Positions 8,313 to 16,734 of a DNA stretch of 64,000 nucleotides are shown here, one piece after another. A program made the translations under genes and the position numbers. The DNA is taken from contig NZ_JBJFZU010000010.1 in assembly GCF_045032955.1 (NCBI RefSeq), positions 124,001 through 188,000 on the forward strand, written 5' to 3'. Each line of letters begins with the position of its first letter. The stretch's first letter is position 1. The notes under the pieces are model-generated. The model worked only from the letters and a program-made list of their open reading frames with translations, was not told the DNA's origin and did not search any database. The stretch is from Ornithinicoccus sp045032955 (lineage in GTDB: Bacteria; Actinomycetota; Actinomycetes; Actinomycetales; Dermatophilaceae).

Positions 8313-8749
8313 CGCGGCTCCCTGGCCGCTGACCCGGCCCGTGCCCCGGCGGACCCGAGCAGCCACCACAGGCCCACCGCGGGCAGCACCAGCGGGATGA
8401 ACAGGTAGCCCTGGCCGAAGTGGCTCCACACCGTCTGGTCCGGGAACATCTGCGGTGCCAGGTAGCTCCAGGTGCCCACCACCAGGACCCCGGCCAGCTC
8501 CACCGACAGCGCGACCAGGCTCACCCACCAGGCCCGGGTTCCGCGCAGCGACAACGAGACCAGCGCCACCAGGTAGATCGCGGCCGCCACGGCGGACAGC
8601 GCGTAGGCCAGCGGCGCCTGCTCCCAGCGGGTGGAGATCTGGGCTGCGGAACGGGAGACGGTGCCGATGACGAAGATCAGGTACAGGGCCAGGATCACCC
8701 GCCCCGGCCCGTGCCGCCGGTCACCGGGGTCCGCGGTGGGCTGCCTCAC
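8309..8749 (-). CDS. Small integral membrane protein, function unknown
   Basis: A 146-residue protein with four predicted helices (about 17-35, 45-65, 75-95, 107-130) and a basic tail. GTG 8749 is chosen because it overlaps the upstream stop (GTGA) and leaves a sensible short cytoplasmic N-terminus; the longer open frame upstream is a shadow. WSHFGQGYLFIPLVLPAVGLWWL before the last helix resembles conserved actinobacterial hypothetical membrane proteins, but the family was not recognised. Coupling to both neighbours suggests co-translation with them. No function is assigned. Confidence 0.75.
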   Translation of the reverse strand: MRQPTADPGDRRHGPGRVILALYLIFVIGTVSRSAAQISTRWEQAPLAYALSAVAAAIYLVALVSLSLRGTRAWWVSLVALSVELAGVLVVGTWSYLAPQMFPDQTVWSHFGQGYLFIPLVLPAVGLWWLLGSAGARAGSAAREPR

Positions 8750-9171
8750 AGGCCGGTCCCGACGCCATACCAGATCTGGGCGGTGCGGGCGCCCATCACG
8801 GCCACCACGAAGGCGGCCACGGCCAGCACGAAGGTGCTCCACCGGGTGGGCTCCTGCTGTGCCCAGATCAGCCCGAGGGCGGGCAGCAGCAGGATGGTGA
8901 CCAGGTAGGCCCACAGCTCCCACGCCGGTCCCACCGGGCTCGCCCCACCCAGCTGACGCCCCAGGTAGGCCGCGCAGTAGGCGACGACCGCGGCCTGCAG
9001 CACCCAGCTCAGGCCGACGGTGAACCGCCCCGGGGGCCGTCCGTTGAGACCCGCGACCAGGCAGACGAGAGCCACCAGCAGCCCCCCCACCAGCAGGCCC
9101 AGCGTCGGCGCGTCCAGGTATGCCGAGGAACCGCCGGACGTGGCAGCACCGGCCAGGACGTCGTGGTTCAC
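8746..9171 (-). CDS. Small integral membrane protein, function unknown
   Basis: A 141-residue protein with four hydrophobic helices (about 20-42, 50-72, 84-105, 112-132) and a WAQQEPTRWSTF loop. The start GTG 9171 is supported by a TACCCT hexamer ending six bases upstream on the minus strand, the window's leaderless signature. The much longer frame through pcrA on this strand is an antisense shadow. First gene of the minus-strand membrane operon, divergent from pcrA. No family was recognised. Confidence 0.75.
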   Translation of the reverse strand: MNHDVLAGAATSGGSSAYLDAPTLGLLVGGLLVALVCLVAGLNGRPPGRFTVGLSWVLQAAVVAYCAAYLGRQLGGASPVGPAWELWAYLVTILLLPALGLIWAQQEPTRWSTFVLAVAAFVVAVMGARTAQIWYGVGTGL

Positions 9172-9183
9172 GGCTCCAGGGTA
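9172..9183 (-). promoter_or_regulatory. -10 element, leaderless start of minus-strand membrane operon
   Basis: On the minus strand TACCCT (complement of 9178-9183) ends six bases before the GTG at 9171. No Shine-Dalgarno sequence is present. Confidence 0.55.
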
Positions 9184-9246
9184 GGTGTCCGGGGCCTGCG
9201 CGACCGAACGGGCACGCAGGGGGGCGGCGACGTCGGTGCGGCTGCC

Positions 9247-9261
9247 TAGGATGGGTGGACG
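9247..9261 (+). promoter_or_regulatory. -10 element for pcrA
   Basis: TAGGAT at 9247-9252 ends nine bases before ATG 9262. A transcript with at most a 2-3 base leader is predicted. It is separate from the divergent promoter at 9178. Confidence 0.45.
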
Positions 9262-11772
9262 ATGAGCGGCGTCTTCGACCACCTTCCTTTTGACCAGCCC
9301 GTCCCCTCGATGGGTACCTCCGCGGCCAGTGGGCACGCGGGGCACGAGGCGCACGGGGGACAGGTCGACGCCCGGGGGGTGCCGTCCTGGGCCGTCTCCG
9401 GCGACGACCCGGAGGGCGGCGGGGACACCGGCCCCGCGGCGCGCGGCCGACGGGGCCCGTCCGTGCAGGAGCTGCTCGCCGGGCTGAACGAGCCGCAGCA
9501 GGAGGCGGTGCGGCACGAGGGCAGCCCGCTGCTGATCGTGGCCGGCGCGGGCTCGGGCAAGACCCGGGTGCTCACCCACCGGATCGCCTACCTGCTCGAG
9601 CGCCGGCACGTGCACCCCGGGCAGGTGCTGGCGATCACCTTCACCAACAAGGCGGCCGCCGAGATGCGGGAGCGGGTGCAGGCCCTGGTCGGGCCGCGGG
9701 CGAAGGCGATGTGGGTGTCCACCTTCCACTCGGCCTGCGTGCGGATCCTGCGCCGGGAGGCCCAGACGGTCGGTCTGAAGTCCTCTTTCTCCATCTACGA
9801 CGCCGCCGACAGCCAGCGGCTGATGGGCCTGGTCATCCGGGACCTCGACCTGGACCCGAAGCGCTACCCGGCGCGTGCCTTCCTGGCGAAGGTCTCCTCC
9901 GCCAAGAACGAGCTGGTCGACGAGGAGGACTTCGCCGCGCAGGTCGGCGGCAACACCTACGAGCAGAAGGTCGCCGAGGCGTACACCTCCTACCAGCGGC
10001 GGCTGCGGGCCGCCAACGCGCTCGACTTCGACGACATCATCACCACCACCGTGCACCTGCTGCGCGCCTTCCCCGCGGTCCGGGAGCACTACCGTCGCCG
10101 CTTCCGGCACGTGATGGTGGACGAGTACCAGGACACCAACCACGCCCAGTACGCCCTGGTGCGCGAGCTGGTCGGGTTCGAGGGGGACATCGTGGACGGG
10201 GGGACCCGTGCGCTGCCACCGGCCGAGCTCTGCGTCGTCGGCGACGCGGACCAGTCCATCTACGCCTTCCGTGGGGCCACGATCCGCAACATCGTGGAGT
10301 TCGAGGAGGACTACCCGCAGGCCCGGACCATCCTGCTCGAGCAGAACTACCGCTCCACCGCGACCATCCTGTCGGCGGCCAACGCGGTGATCGCCCGGAA
10401 CCCCCAGCGTCGGGACAAACGCCTGTGGACCGACGAGGGCGCCGGGCAGCCCATCGTGGGCTACGTCGGCGACAGCGAGCACGACGAGGCCTCCTTCGTG
10501 GTGCGCCGGATCGACCAGCTCGCCGACGAGCGCGGCGTGCGACCGGGTGACGTGGCGGTCTTCTACCGCACCAACGCGCAGTCCCGGGCCCTGGAGGAGG
10601 TGCTGGTCCGCACCGGGCTGCCGTACAAGGTCGTCGGCGGCACCCGATTCTACGAGCGGCGCGAGATCAAGGACGCGCTCGCCTACCTGCGGGTGCTCGC
10701 CAACCCGGCGGACGACGTGAACCTGCGGCGTATCCTCAACACCCCCAAGCGGGGGATCGGGGACCGGGCCGTGGCGGCGGTGGGGGTGCTGGCCGAGCGG
10801 GAGCGGATCGCCTTCGTCGCGGCGCTGGGCCGGGCCGGCGACGCCCCCGGGATCGCCTCCCGGTCGGTCACCGCGATCACCGGCTTCACCCGGCTGCTCG
10901 AGGAGCTGGGCGAGCTCGCCGCGGCGCCGGACACCGGTCTCGGCGAGCTCACCGAAGCGGTGCTGGAGCGGACCGGCTACCTGGCCGAGCTGCGGGCCAG
11001 CCACGACCCGCAGGACGAGACGCGGGTGGAGAACCTCACCGAGCTGGTCACGGTCGCGCGGGAGTTCGACGACAACTACCCCGAGGGGGGTCTCGTCGAC
11101 TTCCTCGAGCAGGTCTCGCTGGTCGCGGACGCCGACCAGATCCCGGACGGCAGCGACGGCCAGGACGCGGGGGAGGTGACCCTGATGACGCTGCACACGG
11201 CCAAGGGCCTGGAGTTCCCGGTGGTCTTCCTGACCGGCCTCGAGGACGGCACCTTCCCGCACCAGCGGAGCCTGGACGACCCCGCCGAGCTGGAGGAGGA
11301 GCGCCGGTTGGCCTACGTCGGCATCACCCGGGCCCGTGAGCAGCTGCACCTATCCCGGGCCGGCAGCCGGGCCGCCTTCGGCACCCCGCAGTGGTACCCG
11401 GCCTCCCGTTTCCTCGACGAGATCCCGGCCGAGCTGGTGAGCTGGGAGCGCACGGACGCCGACCGGATGAGCATGCAGGGACGGCGCTCGGCGTCCGAGG
11501 GGCTGTCCTGGTCCTCGGGCTGGTCCGGGGGCCGCGCGCCGGCGGTGCGCCTGGACCCTCGCGGGAGTGCGCCGAAACGGGCGCGCAGCGACGAGGAGGA
11601 GGCGCAGCTGGCCGGGCTCGGCGCCGGTGACCGGGTGACCCACGACAGCTTCGGTCTGGGCACCGTGGTCCGGGTCGAGGGCACCGGTCGGCACGCCATG
11701 GCGCACGTCGACTTCGGCGAGGCCGGGGTCAAGCGGCTGCTGGTGCGGGTGGCGCCCCTGGTCCGCCTCTGA
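9262..11772 (+). CDS. pcrA: ATP-dependent DNA helicase PcrA (UvrD/Rep, SF1A)
   Basis: An 836-residue 3'-5' SF1A helicase for repair and replication restart. The order of motifs is complete: Q motif LNEPQQEAV (about 73), Walker A GAGSGKTRVL (about 95), Walker B VDEYQDTNHAQ (about 290), GDADQSIYAFRGA, QNYRST, TLHTAKGLEFPVVFLTGLEDG (about 645) and AYVGITRAR. The C-terminal Tudor-like domain, GDRVTHDSFGLGTVVRVEG, contacts RNA polymerase in characterised PcrA. An N-terminal extension of about 65 low-complexity residues precedes the helicase core. A small insert (FEGDIVDGGTRALPPAE) lies just before the GDADQ motif, where some actinobacterial PcrA proteins also carry extra residues. Confidence 0.96.
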   Translation: MSGVFDHLPFDQPVPSMGTSAASGHAGHEAHGGQVDARGVPSWAVSGDDPEGGGDTGPAARGRRGPSVQELLAGLNEPQQEAVRHEGSPLLIVAGAGSGKTRVLTHRIAYLLERRHVHPGQVLAITFTNKAAAEMRERVQALVGPRAKAMWVSTFHSACVRILRREAQTVGLKSSFSIYDAADSQRLMGLVIRDLDLDPKRYPARAFLAKVSSAKNELVDEEDFAAQVGGNTYEQKVAEAYTSYQRRLRAANALDFDDIITTTVHLLRAFPAVREHYRRRFRHVMVDEYQDTNHAQYALVRELVGFEGDIVDGGTRALPPAELCVVGDADQSIYAFRGATIRNIVEFEEDYPQARTILLEQNYRSTATILSAANAVIARNPQRRDKRLWTDEGAGQPIVGYVGDSEHDEASFVVRRIDQLADERGVRPGDVAVFYRTNAQSRALEEVLVRTGLPYKVVGGTRFYERREIKDALAYLRVLANPADDVNLRRILNTPKRGIGDRAVAAVGVLAERERIAFVAALGRAGDAPGIASRSVTAITGFTRLLEELGELAAAPDTGLGELTEAVLERTGYLAELRASHDPQDETRVENLTELVTVAREFDDNYPEGGLVDFLEQVSLVADADQIPDGSDGQDAGEVTLMTLHTAKGLEFPVVFLTGLEDGTFPHQRSLDDPAELEEERRLAYVGITRAREQLHLSRAGSRAAFGTPQWYPASRFLDEIPAELVSWERTDADRMSMQGRRSASEGLSWSSGWSGGRAPAVRLDPRGSAPKRARSDEEEAQLAGLGAGDRVTHDSFGLGTVVRVEGTGRHAMAHVDFGEAGVKRLLVRVAPLVRL

Positions 11773-11803
11773 GGGGACCCGCCGTCGGTGAGGGGACCGC
11801 TGC

Positions 11804-11915
11804 GATAGTGTGCGGCGCAGGCCGCCGACGGCTCTCCTCGCGAGGTGCCGGCCTGGTGACCGCGCACCCGCCGGAGCACCTCCGGTCACCGATCACACCG
11901 ATGGGAAGCTGACTC
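11804..11915 (+). promoter_or_regulatory. sucC promoter and structured 5' leader
   Basis: Two overlapping -10 candidates, GATAGT 11804-11809 and TAGTGT 11806-11811, start a leader of about 100 bases, unlike the leaderless genes nearby. Upstream, TGAGGGGACC occurs twice as a direct repeat with a 19-base period (from about 11770 and 11789). The leader holds a hairpin CCGGAG-CAC-CTCCGG nested within GGTGACC...GGTCACC arms. A purine-rich GGGAAG lies about nine bases before the GTG start and is the likely ribosome binding site. Confidence 0.4.
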
Positions 11916-13097
11916 GTGGATCTGTTCGAATACCAGGCACGTGACCTCTTCGAGAAGCACGGGGTCCCCGTGCTGGCGGCCGAGGTCGTGACCGACGCCG
12001 CGGACGCCGCCGCCGCCGCCGAACGGGTGGGCGCGGACAGTGGCGGCGTCGTGGTCGTCAAGGCCCAGGTCAAAGTCGGAGGCCGCGGCAAGGCCGGTGG
12101 GGTCAAGCTGGCCAAGACCCCGCAGGAGGCCACCGAGGCCGCCGAGGCCATCCTCGGGATGGACATCAAGGGCCACACCGTCAACGCGGTGATGATCGCC
12201 CAGGGCGCCAAGATCGCCGAGGAGTACTACTTCTCTCTGCTGCTGGACCGGGCCAACCGCTCGCTGCTGGCCATGTGCAGCAAGGAGGGCGGGATGGACA
12301 TCGAGACGCTGGCGGAGGAACGCCCGGAGGCGCTGGCCCGGGTCGCGGTGGACGCCAACACCGGGATCGACGACGTCACCGCCCGGCGGATCCTCACCGA
12401 GGCCGGCTTCGAGACCTCCGACGTCGACGCGATCGCGCCGGCGCTGGTCCGGCTGTGGGACGTCTACAAGGGTGAGGACGCGACCCTGGTCGAGGTGAAC
12501 CCGCTGGTCAAGACCGAGGACGGCACCGTGCTCGCGCTCGACGGCAAGGTCACCCTGGACGCCAACGCGGACTTCCGGCACGAGGGTCACGCCGATCTGG
12601 CCGACACCGAGGCCGCGGACCCGCTCGAGGCCAAGGCCGCTGCGCTCGGTCTCAACTACGTCAAACTCGACGGCAACGTCGGCATCATCGGCAACGGCGC
12701 CGGGCTGGTCATGTCCACCCTGGACGTCGTCGCCTACGCCGGTGAGGAGCACACCGCCGGCGCCGCGACCCCCGCCAACTTCCTGGACATCGGTGGCGGC
12801 GCCTCCGCAGAGGTGATGGCCAACGGTCTGGACGTCATCCTCGGCGACGAGCAGGTGAAGTCCGTCTTCGTCAACGTCTTCGGCGGCATCACCTCCTGCG
12901 ACGCCGTCGCCAACGGCATCGTGTCCGCCCTGCAGATGCTCGGCGACGACGCGACCAAGCCGCTGGTGGTCCGCCTGGACGGCAACAACGTCGAGGAGGG
13001 GCGCCGCATCCTGGCGGAGGCGGCCCACCCCCTCGTCACCATCGAGGCGACCATGGACGGTGCCGCCCGGCGGGCCGCCGAGCTGGCCGCGAACTGA
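11916..13097 (+). CDS. sucC: Succinate-CoA ligase (ADP/GDP-forming), beta subunit
   Basis: The 393-residue ATP-grasp beta subunit of succinyl-CoA synthetase, which makes ATP or GTP from succinyl-CoA in the TCA cycle. The N-terminus MDLFEYQARDLFEKHGVPV is the standard SucC start, initiated here with GTG. The ATP-grasp region includes VVKAQVKVGGRGKAGGVKLA (about 47-66), and the C-terminal ligase domain carries NFLDIGGGASAEVMANGL and VFVNVFGGITSCDAVANG. sucD follows after 35 bases that contain a purine-rich GAAGGAAACAGGGA, so the two subunits form one operon. Confidence 0.97.
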   Translation: MDLFEYQARDLFEKHGVPVLAAEVVTDAADAAAAAERVGADSGGVVVVKAQVKVGGRGKAGGVKLAKTPQEATEAAEAILGMDIKGHTVNAVMIAQGAKIAEEYYFSLLLDRANRSLLAMCSKEGGMDIETLAEERPEALARVAVDANTGIDDVTARRILTEAGFETSDVDAIAPALVRLWDVYKGEDATLVEVNPLVKTEDGTVLALDGKVTLDANADFRHEGHADLADTEAADPLEAKAAALGLNYVKLDGNVGIIGNGAGLVMSTLDVVAYAGEEHTAGAATPANFLDIGGGASAEVMANGLDVILGDEQVKSVFVNVFGGITSCDAVANGIVSALQMLGDDATKPLVVRLDGNNVEEGRRILAEAAHPLVTIEATMDGAARRAAELAAN

Positions 13098-13132
13098 CCC
13101 ACCACACAGGCGAAGGAAACAGGGACACCACC

Positions 13133-14023
13133 ATGGCGATCTTTCTGAACAACGACTCCAGGGTCATCGTGCAGGGCATGACCGGCTCCGAGGGGATGAA
13201 GCACACCCAGCGGATGCTGCGCTCGGGCACCACCGTCGTCGCCGGCGTCAACCCGCGCAAGGCGGGCACCACCGTTGACTTCGAGGACGGCGTCCAGGTG
13301 CCGGTGCACGGCTCCGTTGCCGAGGCGATGGAGGCGACCGGGGCGAACGTCTCCGTCCTCTTCGTCCCGCCGGCCTTCACCAAGGCGGCCGTCGTCGAGG
13401 CGGTCGACGCCGGCATGCCGCTGGCCGTGGTCATCACCGAGGGCGTCCCGGTGCAGGACACCGCCGAGTTCTACGCCTACGCGCAGGACAAGGGCGGCAC
13501 CCGGATCATCGGCCCCAACTGCCCGGGCCTGATCAGCCCCGGCCAGTCCAACGCCGGCATCATCCCCGCCGACATCACCGGTCCCGGCCGGGTCGGGCTG
13601 GTCTCCAAGTCCGGCACGCTGACCTACCAGATGATGTACGAGCTGCGGGAGATCGGCTTCTCCACGGCGGTCGGCATCGGTGGTGACCCGATCATCGGCA
13701 CCACCCACATCGACTGCCTGCAGGCCTTCCAGGACGACCCGGACACCGACGCCATCGTGATGATCGGCGAGATCGGCGGGGACGCCGAGGAGCGCGCCGC
13801 GGCCTACATCAAGGACAACGTCACCAAGCCGGTCGTCGGCTACGTGGCCGGCTTCACGGCCCCGGAGGGCAAGACGATGGGCCACGCGGGCGCCATCGTC
13901 TCCGGCTCCTCCGGCACCGCCCAGGCCAAGAAGGAAGCGCTCGAGGCGGCCGGCGTGAAGGTCGGCAAGACCCCCTCCGAGACCGCCCGGCTCATGCAGG
14001 AGGTCGTCGCCGGCCTCGGCTGA
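13133..14023 (+). CDS. sucD: Succinate-CoA ligase, alpha subunit
   Basis: The 296-residue alpha subunit of succinyl-CoA synthetase. The Rossmann CoA-binding domain has VIVQGMTGSEGMKHTQ near the N-terminus. The phosphorylated catalytic histidine lies in GKTMGHAGAIVSG (about 245-258). IIGPNCPGLISPGQ, and GHAGAIVSG followed by KKEALEAAGVKV, are typical of the family. Length is normal. A perfect 17-bp hairpin follows 13 bases after the stop and probably ends the sucCD transcript. Confidence 0.97.
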   Translation: MAIFLNNDSRVIVQGMTGSEGMKHTQRMLRSGTTVVAGVNPRKAGTTVDFEDGVQVPVHGSVAEAMEATGANVSVLFVPPAFTKAAVVEAVDAGMPLAVVITEGVPVQDTAEFYAYAQDKGGTRIIGPNCPGLISPGQSNAGIIPADITGPGRVGLVSKSGTLTYQMMYELREIGFSTAVGIGGDPIIGTTHIDCLQAFQDDPDTDAIVMIGEIGGDAEERAAAYIKDNVTKPVVGYVAGFTAPEGKTMGHAGAIVSGSSGTAQAKKEALEAAGVKVGKTPSETARLMQEVVAGLG

Positions 14024-14036
14024 CGGCATACCGGAC

Positions 14037-14082
14037 CCGCACGGGGTCGACGCACCGGCACCGGGGCGTCGACCCCGTGCGG
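14037..14082 (+). terminator. Strong hairpin terminator after sucCD
   Basis: Left arm 14037-14053 and right arm 14066-14082 are perfect 17-base complements (CCGCACGGGGTCGACGC) with a 12-base loop. No U-tract follows, as is usual for terminators in high-GC actinobacteria. Confidence 0.65.
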
Positions 14083-14156
14083 CGTCCCCGGGCGTGCCGG
14101 ACCTGCCCCGGCGCGCCTCCCCGGCCGGGTCGTCCCGGTCCCCGAGCATAGGAACG

Positions 14157-15440
14157 ATGACTGTGGTGGAGCGCGCGACCCGAAACCGGGCGCAGACAGA
14201 GCCGGGGCGTGACCCGGCGGCCGGACGGGGCGGGCCGCCCCTCCGGCGCCTGGCCGACCTCGCCGGCGCCGCCCTCGCGGGCTGTGTCTGCGTGCTGGTG
14301 GGCGTGGTCGCGATCGCCCTGCCCACGATCCTGACCTGGGCGGTGGACACCCGCAGCACCGCCACCCTCGGGCAGACGCTGGGGGTCGCCGTCGACGTCT
14401 GGGCGCTGGCCCACCGCGCCGAGATCCGCACCCCCGGGGCCGATCTCGTCATCGCGCCGCTGCTGCTCACCGCGGTGCCGCTGCTGCTGTGCTGGTATGC
14501 CGCGCGCCAGGTGGTGCTGGGACGCCCGGCCGCCCGGACCCCGAGGGTCGGCGGCTGGCGGGCGGCCTGGGCTGCGCTGAACGGGGCCGACGCCCTCACC
14601 TTCGTGCTCGGCTACCTGCTGGCCGGCCTGCTGGTGGCGCACCTGTCCGGGGTCGGGATCGCCGTGGTCCGGCTCAGCACCCTGGTGCCCGGCGCGGTGC
14701 TGGTGCCGACGGTCGCGGTCGCCCTCGTCTGGTGGGGCCAGCACCGCCGGGAGCAGCACCCGAGCGTGGGTGCCGGGCTGGCCTGGGTGCGGGGCCGCAC
14801 CCCGGTCCTGGTGCGCCGGGCGCTGCCGCCGGCGGGGGAGGTGCTGCTCGCGCTGGCTACCCTGTGCTTCCTGCTGGTGCTGGGCCTGCTGCTGCTGCGG
14901 GGGGAGCGCATCCTCACCCTGTACGACTCGCTGGACGCTGGGCTGGTCGGCACCCTGACGCTGACCCTGGGTCAGCTGCTGGCGCTGCCGAACCTGATGG
15001 TGTGGGCGCTGGCCTGGCTCACCGGGTCCGGGGTCACGGTGGGCACCGTGCACGTCGACTGGACCCGGTCGACGCCGGGCGACCTGCCGCTGCTGCCGGT
15101 GCTGGGCGCGCTGCCCGAGCCCGGCGCCCTGCCGCCCGGGCTGTGGGCGGCCGTCGGGGTGCCGGTGCTGGCCGGTGCCTGGATCGGCTACCGGAGCGCC
15201 TCCTCGGCGTCCCGGCTATCGTCCTGGTGGACCAAGGCCCGGACCACGCTGGCCTCCTGCGCCGTGGTGGCGCTGGTCGTGCTGGTGTTTTCCTGGGCGG
15301 CCACCGGTGGGCTCACCCCAGGACTGCTCGGCACCGTCGGGGTGGAGCCGTGGCGGGTGGCCGGGCTGCTCCTGGCCGAGCTCGTGACCGGCGGCCTGCT
15401 GATGATGTCCGTGCTGCACCTGACCGGGCGGCGGCTCTGA
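14157..15440 (+). CDS. DUF6350 family membrane protein (PerM-like cell division protein)
   Basis: A 427-residue polytopic membrane protein with about eight helices and a basic, Arg/Pro-rich N-terminus (about 40 residues). ATG 14157 (MTVVERATRNRAQ) is used; ATG 14094 is the longer alternative. The sucCD-DUF6350-purN-purH gene order is conserved in actinobacteria, where the mycobacterial relative PerM stabilises the divisome under stress. Sequence conservation with PerM is inferred from position and topology rather than motifs. The stop overlaps the region where purN translation may begin. Confidence 0.78.
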   Translation: MTVVERATRNRAQTEPGRDPAAGRGGPPLRRLADLAGAALAGCVCVLVGVVAIALPTILTWAVDTRSTATLGQTLGVAVDVWALAHRAEIRTPGADLVIAPLLLTAVPLLLCWYAARQVVLGRPAARTPRVGGWRAAWAALNGADALTFVLGYLLAGLLVAHLSGVGIAVVRLSTLVPGAVLVPTVAVALVWWGQHRREQHPSVGAGLAWVRGRTPVLVRRALPPAGEVLLALATLCFLLVLGLLLLRGERILTLYDSLDAGLVGTLTLTLGQLLALPNLMVWALAWLTGSGVTVGTVHVDWTRSTPGDLPLLPVLGALPEPGALPPGLWAAVGVPVLAGAWIGYRSASSASRLSSWWTKARTTLASCAVVALVVLVFSWAATGGLTPGLLGTVGVEPWRVAGLLLAELVTGGLLMMSVLHLTGRRL

Positions 15441-15469
15441 GCACGGAGACCGGTCGGCCGCCCGCCCGC

Positions 15470-16039
15470 GTGGTGGTCCTCGTCTCCGGCTCCGGGACCC
15501 TGCTGCAGGCGGTGCTGGACGCTGCGCAGGACCCCGGCTACGGGGTGCAGGTGGTCGCGGTGGGCGCGGACCGGGACGACATCGAGGGGCTGCGACGGGC
15601 CGCCGCCCGGCACGTCCCCACCTTCGTGGAGAGGCTGCGCGACCACCCCGACCGGGCGGCCTGGGACGCCGCGCTCGCCGACCGGATCGGGGCATACCGG
15701 CCCGACCTGGTGGTCTCGGCGGGCTTCATGAAGATCCTCGGGTCCGCGGTGCTGGCCACCCACCGGGTGGTCAACACCCATCCGGCGCTGCTGCCCAGCT
15801 TCCCTGGTGCGCATGCCGTGCGGGACGCCCTCGCGCACGGCGTCACGGTCACCGGCTGCACCCTGCACGCGGTGGACGCCGGGGTGGACACCGGACCGAT
15901 CCTGGCCCAGCGCGCCGTCGAGGTCCGGGCCGGGGACACCGAGTCCAGCCTGCACGAGCGGATCAAGGTGGCCGAGCGGGAGCTCCTGGTCACGGCCCTA
16001 CCCGGGCTGGCGCGCGTGCACCCGCTCGATCAGCCCTAG
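15470..16039 (+). CDS. purN: Phosphoribosylglycinamide formyltransferase
   Basis: PurN transfers the formyl group of 10-formyl-THF to GAR, the third step of purine synthesis. The visible protein starts VVVLVSGSGTLLQAVLDAA, the first beta strand and phosphate loop. The catalytic Asn-His-Asp set is present as VVNTHPALLPSFPGAH and, about 35 residues on, HAVDAGVDTGPIL. GTG 15470 is the last possible canonical start and leaves almost no residues before strand 1. In frame upstream, CTG 15437 overlaps the DUF6350 stop (CTGA) and would add LSTETGRPPAR, which looks like a normal PurN lead-in; a CTG start is therefore possible. The 3' end overlaps the convergent methyltransferase gene by 42 bases. Confidence 0.93.
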   Translation: MVVLVSGSGTLLQAVLDAAQDPGYGVQVVAVGADRDDIEGLRRAAARHVPTFVERLRDHPDRAAWDAALADRIGAYRPDLVVSAGFMKILGSAVLATHRVVNTHPALLPSFPGAHAVRDALAHGVTVTGCTLHAVDAGVDTGPILAQRAVEVRAGDTESSLHERIKVAERELLVTALPGLARVHPLDQP

Positions 16040-16609
16040 CCCCTCCCGCTCCGTCGCCAGGACCTCCAGGCCGAGCGCGCGGACCACCCGCAGCGGCCGT
16101 CGTCGGAAGTGCTCCCCCTGCACCGGCACGCTCACCGTCTCGGCGAGAGCCTGACCGGCCCGCAGCCACCACGGGGCCGCCGCCACGTGGTCGGCCAGCA
16201 GCAGCGAGCCCCCGGGCCGCAGCACCCGCACCATCTCGGCGAGGGCGGCCTCCTCGTCGGGCACGCAGCACAGGGTGAAGGTGCTGAGCACCGTGTCGAA
16301 CGCGTCGTCGGCCGCCTCCAGCGCACCGGCGTCGCCGTGCACGAAGGCCACCTCCAGACCCAGGCGTCGTGCCCTGGCCCGGGCCTGCTCCAGCATCGGA
16401 TCGCTGCGCTCGAGACAGGTGAGGTCGGTCCCGGCGGGGTAGTGGGCGAGGTTGGCGCCGGTGCCGACACCGACCTCCAGCACGCGCCCGTGCACCCGCC
16501 CGGCCACCCAGGGACGGCTCGGGGCCAGGAACCGCCGCTCCACCCCGGCCGACAGGTCGTCGTAGCGGGCCGCCAGCCGGTCCCAGTGCCGCGCGTGCCG
16601 GGACTCCAT
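15998..16609 (-). CDS. Class I SAM-dependent methyltransferase
   Basis: A 203-residue methyltransferase of the Methyltransf_11/UbiE-like type. Motif I is VLEVGVGTGANLAHYP (about 43-58), followed by LTCLERSDPML (acidic residue of motif II), VHGDAGALEAADDAFDTVLSTF and VLRPGGSLLLADHV. A small-molecule or quinone-type substrate is possible but not shown. ATG 16609 has TAGGTT ending six bases upstream, so the transcript is predicted to be leaderless. Its last 42 bases run opposite to the end of purN, leaving no intergenic terminator. It is divergent from purH. Confidence 0.88.
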   Translation of the reverse strand: MESRHARHWDRLAARYDDLSAGVERRFLAPSRPWVAGRVHGRVLEVGVGTGANLAHYPAGTDLTCLERSDPMLEQARARARRLGLEVAFVHGDAGALEAADDAFDTVLSTFTLCCVPDEEAALAEMVRVLRPGGSLLLADHVAAAPWWLRAGQALAETVSVPVQGEHFRRRPLRVVRALGLEVLATEREGLGLIERVHARQPG

Positions 16610-16621
16610 GGCACGAACCTA
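16610..16621 (-). promoter_or_regulatory. -10 element for leaderless methyltransferase gene
   Basis: TAGGTT on the minus strand (complement of 16616-16621) ends six bases before ATG 16609. It lies immediately upstream of the purH -35 region on the other strand. Confidence 0.55.
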
Positions 16622-16623
16622 GC

Positions 16624-16651
16624 TTCGACGGCGCACGGACGGGGCTAGACT
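16624..16651 (+). promoter_or_regulatory. purH promoter
   Basis: TTCGAC (16624-16629) and TAGACT (16646-16651) are spaced by 16 bases. The expected transcription start is about 16658, right at the beginning of the ZTP aptamer, so transcript and riboswitch begin together. Confidence 0.55.
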
Positions 16652-16655
16652 GGCG

Positions 16656-16726
16656 GCACACGACTGGCGCGGGTGGGGCACCACCGGGAAGTGACACGCG
16701 TGGACATCGCCCGCCTGGGTGTCCGC
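16656..16726 (+). promoter_or_regulatory. ZTP/ZMP (pfl) riboswitch aptamer upstream of purH
   Basis: The pfl/ZTP consensus elements appear in order: CGACTGGCG (16661-16669), CACCACCGGGAAGTG (16679-16693) and CCGCCTGGGT (16711-16720). The last element lies in a hairpin closed by GGACA (16702-16706) and TGTCC (16720-16724). Established pfl RNAs bind ZTP/ZMP (AICAR phosphate) and control purH, folD and related one-carbon genes; PurH consumes ZMP, so the placement fits. Identification is by pattern; a covariance-model search was not run. Confidence 0.85.
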
Positions 16727-16734
16727 ACCGCAGC

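Noticed and set aside
8746..11349. 867-residue minus-strand frame continuing through pcrA
   Set aside because: Only the last 141 residues (8746-9171) look like a membrane protein and have a promoter; the remainder is antisense to pcrA.
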